Shown here: positions 21,476 to 30,367 of the stretch, piece after piece | Numbering within the stretch: position 1 is the stretch's first letter | Layout of the letters: the number at the start of each line of letters is the position of its first letter | Program-made: the position numbers and the translations under genes | The notes under the pieces: model-generated | The model's input: the letters and a program-made list of their open reading frames with translations, nothing else | What the model was told of the DNA's origin: nothing | Database searches by the model: none | Origin: Ziziphus jujuba | Taxonomy: Eukaryota > Streptophyta > Magnoliopsida > Rosales > Rhamnaceae | Length of the DNA stretch: 64,000 nt | Assembly (NCBI RefSeq): GCF_031755915.1 | Contig: NC_083390.1 | Coordinates: 14,787,001 to 14,851,000 of the forward strand | Direction: 5' to 3'

Positions 21476-23691
21476 CATCCTTCTAAACATTTGCCTTGCA
21501 TCTAGATATTTGTTAGGCTATGTTGCAATATATAAGTTGCAACATCATTTTGACTTTCAATATTTGATTTTTCTTACTAGGCATGAGTATTTATTATTGT
21601 TATATTGATTGTTTTAGATATATCTTTTAAGTTTATTTTTCTTGATATTAATTTAACAATATCCTTAAAATGTAGATGTCGTGGACTTAGGATTTGAGTA
21701 TGAGTTAGATGATAGTGTCAATTGGATTGTACAGAAAATGGATCCCATAAATTGTTTAGCTAAGATTTTGGCTAAGATTATTCAAGATGAAGTTGTTGAG
21801 GTTGAAAGGCAGAGTACTTTAGGTAGTGCTTAATGTAAACTTTACAATGGTACTTCCTTGAGCTTTCCTAGTCATAGATTATTCAAAGAGGGGCTATTAC
21901 AGTTCGAATTATCTAGTAGTGTTAATATTAGAGAAGGTAGTATTGGTGTTAGGGGTCATGTAGTTTATGGAGTTATCTTCACACATAGTACTAGTTGGCA
22001 ATTAGTGGCTTACTAAGTGGTTTTCAAAATTTTAGATAGCTTAATCATCTTCAAGATAGATGATTTAGGTATAATTATCGTGTTTTGTGTAACTCATATG
22101 GCAAATTTTACTTTGCAATTTATCAAAAAAGTAATAGGATCTGCTATTGTGAACAACTTGGCTTTTTTAAGATGGAGTTTCCTCTCTTTCTTGCAAAGTG
22201 TTGCTAGGGCTTTCAAAACCTAACTTTTCGCATTAGTAGAATAATGGTTCAAGAAGGTAAAGCACTTAAACATGTTAGACAAAGGTGCTTTCTCCAGTGC
22301 TGGGTCACAGTCTACAATAATATGTAGAAGTAGTGGTCAGCAAAGACGACCAACAAACTGAGGCTGAGTTTTGCCATCACGCAGCAAGACACTTGTGTTA
22401 ATCTAAATGTGGCTATAGATATGATACACATTTATGGGATTGATTTTAATATTTCTATCGTTTACTTAACTACACATTCTTTCATTTCATATAGTTTAGT
22501 GACACGTGTGGGTAAAATTCTTAATCTTTGTGGTTGTTTTAGATCTATAATCACAGTTAGTGGTCAAAGATGGCGGCTAACTCAATTCTTTTGGACTTCC
22601 AAGGCTTTATGTTATTTTTAAAATAAAATGGTTTGCTACCAGTTATTCTTCAGTAGATTTCTTTACAAGGAAGATACATTTAGATAATCAAGTAAATCTA
22701 AGATGTTATGCTACGAAATATGTGGAAGTCTTCCTTCATGATTTATACATGCATTTTCTACATGATATTTACAACGTTCAAAGTGTATTCGATACTTAGC
22801 TCTTATCTTGGATACTTAAAGATCCTCATTTAATTTGTGACTTCACAAATGAAGGCCTAATGATCTTTGAATTGTCATCATAATGAGAAATACATTTTGC
22901 TAGCCATTTTATTTCTAGATGCATGATGTTGATATGTGAGAAGTAACCAATAAAGATTCACTACAAGAAATACCATGTGTTTCATCCTAGACCTTGCCAT
23001 CGAAGAAGATATTATGAAGGAATCATGCAAATGACGAAGCCATATAGAAACCATAGGAGCAAATGTGAGCTCAACATCCATGGCATGCCCATTTCCATAA
23101 ATATGAAATTTTCAAAACAATATAAAAGTGTGGTTCGCGTTTCTTGTAGACCTTGTAGTAGAAATAACTTCGTGGTTATTAGATCTGGAACTATTTTTTT
23201 TATTATAGACAATTTCGCTAAATCAAACAAGATTATCCTCTTTTGGTGCATAATAATATTGGATTTCCTAAAGCAAGCATCAAATTATTGATGCCAAAAG
23301 ACATAGGATATAGGCAGATGACTATAAGAGATCTTACTAGCATTGTACAACATTTTATAACTACAACTGGAGGTAGAGAACAAGGAAGAAAATAGCTAAG
23401 TAGAGGTAGAATGTTCGTCATGAGCTAGCACTATACTTAAATCATTTTGATGATGTGATAAAGATTTTCACACTTATCAAAGACTCTTTATGGTCTAGAT
23501 AGATTATTATGAGCAGTTTAATATAAAGAGTGTGGACAGCCACACTCAAGTTTGATCCTAGTTTTTATTGCTTATTGCTTATTTTGTAAATGATGTATTG
23601 GATATCTAGCTCTTGTGATTGGTACTTTTCATTGGTCTTTTGTCTTTAAAAGTATTGTTGTTTTGGAGGATATAAAAAGATGAAAGAGGTA
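21476..23691 (+). pseudogene. Family E gypsy internal region: gag/protease remnants
   Basis: Homologous over its length to 48330-49830, with many indels. Protease: around 22350-22530 I read FAITQQDTCVNLNV...IHIYGIDFNI...THSFISYSLVTRVG, matching the chromovirus-type pattern (QQDAxxxxxVVTGTIxIxGxxAxVLxDxGATHSFIS) with the catalytic Asp-Ser-Gly lost. The start (about 21690) reads like a gag N-terminus (ELDDSVNWIVQKMD). From 22977 to 23290 a 104-codon frame ends ILDFLKQASNY, and the other copy ends ILEFLKQAMNY; I cannot assign this part. RT and integrase are not recognisable. Gypsy B is inserted at its right end. Confidence 0.6.
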
Positions 23692-23696
23692 AAATC

Positions 23697-24845
23697 TGAT
23701 ACGAACCTAGGACGACCTACTCCTAAACCCGTATTATATTAGCTCGGATCTTTAATTAAGTTCAAGTTCTAATGGACTGGACCTCAACCCCTAACCAACC
23801 TGTGGTTAGAAACCTTGGTATAATGTAGACGCCACAATAGGGGATGGAAAACCTATTGATAAGTCAAGCTAAAACAACCAATTCTCTAATGGTGTTTTAG
23901 GTGTTCTCAAAGAACAAAGAGATAATTAATCTCACAAGTATTTTTTTAGTCAAATCAAAGTTGTATTCATATTGAAAAATAAGCCTTTAAATAGGCTAAG
24001 TTTACAAAGAAAAAAACCCTAAAAAATTAATTCAAAACCGGACTCCTATAGGAATTAGGAAACTTGACCGAATTCTAATATGTCCTAAACTAAGTTTCCT
24101 AAACTAAATTTGATTAATTAATTCCTTTATTTTGAATTAGGAATTAATTAATTTACAATGGAAATAATAAAATAAAAACCTTACTAAAGTTATTTATCCA
24201 GAAAATAAATAAATAAAAACCTAAAAGTAATGGTAGTTTCCTAAAACAAAAAGTAAAAACAAATTAGGAAACTAAAAAATGCTAGCTTTTTTATCAAGTT
24301 GAATTTGATCAATCTTTGACCTCTTTGAGATTCAAATCAGCTTCTAGATGCTTTTTAGGATGCCAAATAAGCTGAATATGAAGTCCCACACGTTGCCCAT
24401 GCTTGGAAAAATAAGAAAAGGCTAATACAGTAAAATACAGTAAAGCCAGCAAGCAATACAGCAAATTCGGCTAAATTGTTGATGCTGTCCGTACAAGCCC
24501 TTTTTGATTGCATTTGAGGCTGCTTTAACTTGATTCCATGACCTCTTAGGCATATGTATTGAACCCATAAATCATTGGAACCATTTCATACTTCCCGGAC
24601 TCCAAAAATGTACCAAAACCGTCACCCGGGTCCGTATCGGCTTCCACCACTTGGATGCTTAGAATAGGCTTTGTATCTTCAAGTATGGACAAGCTCTGTT
24701 GAGATTGATTATCCCCTGTATAAATACTCCCAGTTTGTCCTTAAATCTCTTAATTTGAGCTCCTGTGATTGGCCTAGTCTTCATCCGTGTCGAGTCAGCA
24801 CCCCAGCGGGTTATCGGTTGAGCGGCCTCGGGCGGAATCACATCA
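23697..24845 (-). repeat. Gypsy B 3' LTR
   Basis: 1149 bp (plus-strand ends TGATACGAACC...GAATCACATCA). Nearly identical to 28883-30031; differences seen: A/G in ACCTACTCC, T/A in TTGATAAG, G/A in CCCGGAC, C/T in TTCCACCAC. Confidence 0.97.
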
Positions 24846-27307
24846 TTCCCCTCCTCTTGAAAAGGATTTGTCCTCAAATCAAGATCATTACCTGCAGAAA
24901 AAGGAGTGAAATCAGCAACATTAAATGCAGCACTCATGTTATACTCACCCGGTAAATCAAGCTTGTAGGCATTCTTGTTATTTGGCTCCAAAACTTGAAA
25001 AAGTCCATCCATAGGCGGCATGAGCTTTGACTTTCTTTGTTTAGGAAACCTTTCCTTTCGTAAGTGCAACCAAACCAATTCTCCTGGGTCAAACACTATT
25101 ACAACAAAATCTAGAAATACATGCTCATTATGGTAAAAATTACACTTTTTAAAGTTAGCAAACAATATTTCCCAAATTTTCAAATTGCCACTAAGTAAAG
25201 CTCTCAACAATGCAGATAAAGTTCTATGCAAGAAAGACATCTTTAAATAAGTATCTTTAAAATTCATGGTCAGCAATGATTTCTTATTCATAATTACTTT
25301 ATTAACATCACCAAAGCTAAGATAAAAATTTATATTTTTCCTTTCTTGTCTTCCTTTTCCTTTCTCACTCAAGGCCATCTCACCTTTCTCACTCTTGGCT
25401 TTTGCACTAAATTTCTCACTCTTGGTTTTATTAAAATTTTTCCACACAACCTGAGTATTAGAAGACTTACCTTGGACAGCAAGCTCACCTTTTCCCTCTT
25501 GATTGGATGGTAGTCCACTTGGAATTGCATTTGGGAAGACATCTCCAATTTCCTTCAAAAGAGAAATCATTGAACTTGGCAATTCAAGTTCTTCAAAGTT
25601 AGTTTGAACATTAAAATAATTTTCTTTATAAATCATGACCAGCAAAGGTTTCTTACACTCAATAACCTTATTAATATCCCCTAAACTCAAATAAAAGTTG
25701 CTACTTGACCTTTCTTTTCTTTCTTTTTCTTTTTCTCTCTCGGATTGGCGCAAACCTTCGGATTTCCCTTCCTTCTCCAAGCTCTCAGGTTTGCCACTTT
25801 CTTTCCCCTCTCTTGCAGTTTTTCCTTGATCTTTCCACTCAATATGAGTCTTAGAAACCTTACATTGATCAGCAACCTCATTCTTACCTTCTTGAAAGGA
25901 TGGTGAAGCCGTTGGTGCCATACTTGCTTTTTCCTTAAGCTTTTCGGCTTCTCTCCTTTGTTGCATTTGTAATTGGTCTTTGTAAACCTCTTTAGGAGAT
26001 AATGGTTCCAGCTTGACCTTCTTCCCTTTAAACCTGAAAACAATACTATTTTCTCGACCAAAATGAGTAGCATCTTTGTCAAATTGCCATGGCCTACCTA
26101 ATAGTATATGTCCAGCAATCATGGGTACAATATCACATAAAACTACATCCTCATATCTACCTATATTAAATTTTACTTTGGCTTGTTTGTTTACTTTCAT
26201 CTCACCACTATCATTAAGCCATTGTAATCTGTATGGTTCAGGATGTTTTATTGTTTTTAAGCCCAATTTATCAACGACAAGGTTACTTATTACATTAGTA
26301 CAACTTCCACTATCAATAATCATACTACAAATCTTACCTTGAATTTCACATCGGGTGTGGAAGATGTTCTCTCTTTGAATTTCATCCTCATCTTTGTATG
26401 CAGCAAGTACTCTCCTAGAAAGCAAGTTTAATTCAGCATTGGATGCTTGCAAGGTTTTGGGTTCATCCTCCAAGTCCTCCTCCTCTTGCTTGGCTTCATC
26501 CTCACTTTCTTCACTTTTCGATTCTAGCTCGTCATTGCCCTTTAACACCATGATTCTTCTATTCGGGCATTGGCTAGTGATGTGTCCTCCTCCCTGGCAC
26601 TTAAAACACACAACATCATGAGTTCTAGAAGGTTTAGGATCTAATTTTACCTCATTCTTTGGTGCTTGGACAGATTCGGTTCTAGTCTCCTTCCTTGGAC
26701 AATTTGAACTTTCTTCTTTGACTTTCGGCTTTGGCTTGCTTTCATAGATGAGATTGTTCCTCCAGCCACTAGAATTGGACCTTCCACTGTTGGAAACACC
26801 TCCAAACCATGATCTTGCACCACTCCTCTTGAATTGATGCTCTAATTTAATAGCCACATGCAACATCTCCTCCAATTCCACATATTGTTGCAATTCTAGT
26901 TGATTGGCTATTTCACGATTCAAACCATCAAGAAACCTTGCCATGGTTGCTTCCCTATCTTCATTCAAGTTCAATCTCATCATAAGCATCTCCATCTCCT
27001 TGTAATAATCCTCCACAGATCTATGTCCTTGAGATAAAGATTGAAGTCTTTGATGCAGCAACCTATGATAGTGTGATGGTACGAATCGCTTCCGCATGGC
27101 TCCTTTCATTTGTCGCCATGTAGTAATCAAGTCATCACCAACTCTCCTTCGGGTGTTTTGCTCATTGGTCCACCATTGGAGTGCATAATGTCCAAACTCC
27201 ATTGCTGCCAATTTCACCTTCTTAGCCTCCGAATAATTATGGCGGTCAAATATCATCTCCATCTTTTCTTCCCACTCCAAATATGCTTCGGGGTCACTTT
27301 TTCCCAT
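24659..27307 (-). CDS. Gypsy B gag-protease mosaic polyprotein (882 codons)
   Basis: Long uninterrupted frame. Residues 1-170: retrotrans_gag core (MGKSDPEAYLEWEEKMEMIF, HYALQWW, LHQRLQSLSQG, VEDYYKEMEMLMMRL). C234-X2-C-X4-H-X4-C247 zinc knuckle. Acidic stretch 260-285. Aspartic protease with D332 SGSCTNV and a downstream HILLGRPW. Then Lys/Glu-rich linkers with two related FYLSxGDxNKVI modules (about 545 and 660) and the RT lead-in EIGDVFPNAIPSGLPS (about 585-600). The next 60 codons are a shuffled piece of integrase (TLSALLRALLSGNLKIWE), then RT (NFKKCNFYHNEHVFLDFVV), then integrase C-terminus (LVWLHLRKERFP, LPGEYNMSAAFNV). The last 62 codons lie inside the 3' LTR (PITGAQIKRFKDKL). The ATG at 27307 is internal to gag; the natural start is at 27722, separated from it by two frameshifts. 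Confidence 0.9.
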   Translation of the reverse strand: MGKSDPEAYLEWEEKMEMIFDRHNYSEAKKVKLAAMEFGHYALQWWTNEQNTRRRVGDDLITTWRQMKGAMRKRFVPSHYHRLLHQRLQSLSQGHRSVEDYYKEMEMLMMRLNLNEDREATMARFLDGLNREIANQLELQQYVELEEMLHVAIKLEHQFKRSGARSWFGGVSNSGRSNSSGWRNNLIYESKPKPKVKEESSNCPRKETRTESVQAPKNEVKLDPKPSRTHDVVCFKCQGGGHITSQCPNRRIMVLKGNDELESKSEESEDEAKQEEEDLEDEPKTLQASNAELNLLSRRVLAAYKDEDEIQRENIFHTRCEIQGKICSMIIDSGSCTNVISNLVVDKLGLKTIKHPEPYRLQWLNDSGEMKVNKQAKVKFNIGRYEDVVLCDIVPMIAGHILLGRPWQFDKDATHFGRENSIVFRFKGKKVKLEPLSPKEVYKDQLQMQQRREAEKLKEKASMAPTASPSFQEGKNEVADQCKVSKTHIEWKDQGKTAREGKESGKPESLEKEGKSEGLRQSEREKEKERKERSSSNFYLSLGDINKVIECKKPLLVMIYKENYFNVQTNFEELELPSSMISLLKEIGDVFPNAIPSGLPSNQEGKGELAVQGKSSNTQVVWKNFNKTKSEKFSAKAKSEKGEMALSEKGKGRQERKNINFYLSFGDVNKVIMNKKSLLTMNFKDTYLKMSFLHRTLSALLRALLSGNLKIWEILFANFKKCNFYHNEHVFLDFVVIVFDPGELVWLHLRKERFPKQRKSKLMPPMDGLFQVLEPNNKNAYKLDLPGEYNMSAAFNVADFTPFSAGNDLDLRTNPFQEEGNDVIPPEAAQPITRWGADSTRMKTRPITGAQIKRFKDKLGVFIQGIINLNRACPYLKIQSLF
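24846..24858 (-). other. Gypsy B polypurine tract
   Basis: Minus strand AAGAGGAGGGGAA immediately precedes the 3' LTR. The same position in Gypsy C is AAGAGGAAGGGAA. Confidence 0.9.
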
Positions 27308-27722
27308 GAATGGTGGGATGTTGATCTTGATATTGCTAAGATTGTCATCTGTTTCTTCCCTCCTATATCTTCCATGGCCAGCTCTATCTTGGACAGCAAA
27401 AGTTTCATACCTTCCTCAAAGTCTCCACCGAATGGCTCCTCATCAAATTCCTCTCTCGATCTTTCGCGACCTCCTCGGCCTCGCCTCCATGGAATTCTTG
27501 CCTACTTATTGTGTTCGGAATTCCTTGGGAAACTTCTAGCCTTCCCATCCTTTGATTCACATGCTCAACTTGAGCACTAACCTGCTGTATTGACTCCAAA
27601 ATAGCTCTCATGTCCACTTGATCTCCACTCCTGGTAGCTCGGGCATCGCCATGGAATGCTACGGATTCCTCCTCGTTGATCCTCAAAGGTGGATCTCCTC
27701 TCCTCATTCTTGATTCTGTCAT
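27308..27722 (-). pseudogene. Gypsy B gag N-terminus with two frameshifts
   Basis: Starts MTESRMRRGDPPLRINEEESV at 27722, the same start as in Gypsy A and C, with a coiled-coil-like segment (AILESIQQVSAQVEHVNQRM). Compared with Gypsy C, one frame change occurs near 27490 (beginning of a Gly/Arg-rich stretch, apparently loss of one G) and another near 27415, after which the frame of the 882-codon ORF reads YRREETDDNLSNIKINIPPF. Whether translation bypasses these or starts at an internal ATG cannot be told from sequence. Confidence 0.8.
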
Positions 27723-28868
27723 GTTAGTGTAATAATGCAATAAAAATAAAATAGGACCTTACCAATTTCACTCCCTTACGTGTTTCACTCAAATGAAGAC
27801 TCGACACTCGTGTTTGCACACTTGTTTCGGCTTTTTACCCTCTTTTAAGCTCACACACTCTTGCCTTTTTCCACTCAATGAATTATCTCAAAGTTCTAAT
27901 TAAAACACCCACAAAACAGCAATTAGATCACTAATATGTTTTAATTAAACTTATCAACAAAACAGTAGCAAAAAGTAGGCAATACCGAAAGAATCCAACA
28001 AATCCTAATTTTTCGGCTTTCTAGACAAGAAAACACAAAATAATGGGAAAATGTTGGAATTTTTGAAAACTGCACTAGATGGTAGTAGATTATGAGTTCA
28101 AGAATAAAATTTCAGAAAAAGAAATTCAAATACGAACAAGAATCAAAGAGAACAAAAATATAGAAAAGTTGTTGGTTGTTGTTCTTTGTAATTCGAGTTT
28201 TGTATCAATTCCTTTAACTAATTTTAATCCAAATAATTTAAGCACCCAAAATCCAAATATCCAGCAGCAAAAATAATTCCCCAGAAACTCAAATAAATAA
28301 TCAAAAAAAACCCAGCAGCTCCAACAAATTTCCAGCAACCAAATCAAACTCCAACAAACCGAAATATTTGTTTTCCTTTTTTTTTTTTTTTTTTTATATT
28401 CAGCTTTACCTCTTCTTTCTTTTTTTTTTTCACTCACAGAACATAAACACTGCAGTAGCAAGAGTAAGTACCAAAATTGTAATTCCAAATCCAAAACAAA
28501 CACCAAACCCCGTGACCTCCAAATAAACAAAATGTGCAGTTTTTTTTTTTTTTTTTAAATGTTGCCGCAAACTTTTTTTTTTCTTTTTTTGAATATATGA
28601 ATGCAAATATTTAAGACTAAAACAGCAAAGAAAAATCAACAAAAACCAAATTAACAAGAACAATGATAATAGACAACCAACAAACTAGGAAACAAAAAAA
28701 AATACGGTAAAACTAGGAAACCTAATTCAACTAGGAATTTTTTTTTTTTTTTTTAAAGATGCAGAACGTGTATGGGGATAGAAGCAACCTTAACCTAATG
28801 CTAAAATTGCAGAATAACACAAAAACAAATAAAGCAAATAAAGATAGATCAAACCTGAACAAAATTTA
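27723..28868 (-). other. Gypsy B untranslated leader
   Basis: About 1.15 kb between gag ATG and PBS. Rich in homopolymer runs (T tracts near 28378-28395, 28421-28430, 28540-28555, 28738-28753 on plus). Same layout in Gypsy C (58219-59314) and A. No frame worth calling; long open frames here are low-complexity. Confidence 0.75.
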
Positions 28869-28880
28869 GCTCTGATACCA
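28869..28880 (-). other. Gypsy B primer binding site (tRNA-iMet)
   Basis: Minus strand TGGTATCAGAGC, two bases from the 5' LTR; perfect match to the usual iMet complement. Confidence 0.95.
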
Positions 28881-28882
28881 AA

Positions 28883-30031
28883 TGATACGAACCTAGGACG
28901 ACCTGCTCCTAAACCCGTATTATATTAGCTCGGATCTTTAATTAAGTTCAAGTTCTAATGGACTGGACCTCAACCCCTAACCAACCTGTGGTTAGAAACC
29001 TTGGTATAATGTAGACGCCACAATAGGGGATGGAAAACCTATTGAAAAGTCAAGCTAAAACAACCAATTCTCTAATGGTGTTTTAGGTGTTCTCAAAGAA
29101 CAAAGAGATAATTAATCTCACAAGTATTTTTTTAGTCAAATCAAAGTTGTATTCATATTGAAAAATAAGCCTTTAAATAGGCTAAGTTTACAAAGAAAAA
29201 AACCCTAAAAAATTAATTCAAAACCGGACTCCTATAGGAATTAGGAAACTTGACCGAATTCTAATATGTCCTAAACTAAGTTTCCTAAACTAAATTTGAT
29301 TAATTAATTCCTTTATTTTGAATTAGGAATTAATTAATTTACAATGGAAATAATAAAATAAAAACCTTACTAAAGTTATTTATCCAGAAAATAAATAAAT
29401 AAAAACCTAAAAGTAATGGTAGTTTCCTAAAACAAAAAGTAAAAACAAATTAGGAAACTAAAAAATGCTAGCTTTTTTATCAAGTTGAATTTGATCAATC
29501 TTTGACCTCTTTGAGATTCAAATCAGCTTCTAGATGCTTTTTAGGATGCCAAATAAGCTGAATATGAAGTCCCACACGTTGCCCATGCTTGGAAAAATAA
29601 GAAAAGGCTAATACAGTAAAATACAGTAAAGCCAGCAAGCAATACAGCAAATTCGGCTAAATTGTTGATGCTGTCCGTACAAGCCCTTTTTGATTGCATT
29701 TGAGGCTGCTTTAACTTGATTCCATGACCTCTTAGGCATATGTATTGAACCCATAAATCATTGGAACCATTTCATACTTCCCAGACTCCAAAAATGTACC
29801 AAAACCGTCACCCGGGTCCGTATCGGCTTCCATCACTTGGATGCTTAGAATAGGCTTTGTATCTTCAAGTATGGACAAGCTCTGTTGAGATTGATTATCC
29901 CCTGTATAAATACTCCCAGTTTGTCCTTAAATCTCTTAATTTGAGCTCCTGTGATTGGCCTAGTCTTCATCCGTGTCGAGTCAGCACCCCAGCGGGTTAT
30001 CGGTTGAGCGGCCTCGGGCGGAATCACATCA
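28883..30031 (-). repeat. Gypsy B 5' LTR
   Basis: 1149 bp, followed on the plus strand by the AAATC target duplication. Carries the same 60-codon open stretch (29845-30027) that forms the ORF tail in the 3' LTR. Confidence 0.97.
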
Positions 30032-30139
30032 AAATCTATACTTTTTAATAGCTTAAGAACCTAGCAGTTAGTATCTTAGTATATGTTATGATTTTAAATT
30101 TGTTTCATGTTTGAGGGATGAATTCTTGAAGTTTGCTTG

Positions 30140-30336
30140 GATGAAAAGACCACCCTCGGGGTCTTTTCCAAACACCATAAAAAATCCTACTTAAGAACAG
30201 TCTTACTAGATTTTCTACTGAAAATCCTATAGAACCTCTTTATAATTTAGACATAACTTCACTTATACATGTAGAGAACACTTCTAATACTATTCAACGA
30301 CAACAACAACCTCTTTGGCCATTACAACTTCAAATG

Positions 30337-30367
<31 letters not shown>

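Larger units (their letters stand above)
23697..30031 (-). mobile_element. Gypsy B: young non-autonomous gag-protease LTR element (TR-GAG-like)
   Basis: 6335 bp, bounded by 1149-bp LTRs and a perfect target duplication AAATC (23692-23696 and 30032-30036). The LTRs differ at about 4 positions by eye (0.35%), making it the youngest insertion in the window. PBS and PPT are intact. The interior holds only gag, protease and a mosaic tail: RT, RNase H and the integrase core are absent. Gypsy A has the same LTR family, gag start and integrase C-terminus, so B is a deletion/rearrangement derivative, and recent copying means it was mobilised in trans. The layout fits terminal-repeat retrotransposons with a GAG domain. 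It lies inside family E. Confidence 0.95.

Noticed and set aside
22977..23291. Possible B3-type DNA-binding domain
   Set aside because: A vague resemblance in spacing of hydrophobic and basic residues only. No diagnostic B3 motif, so no function is given.
24671..27580. Plus-strand open frames opposite the Gypsy B ORF
   Set aside because: Antisense to a coding region with clear gag and protease motifs; low-complexity Ser/Leu-rich translations.
28126..28663. Trp/Leu/Lys-rich minus-strand frames
   Set aside because: They lie in the untranslated leader of Gypsy B and arise from T and A homopolymer tracts.
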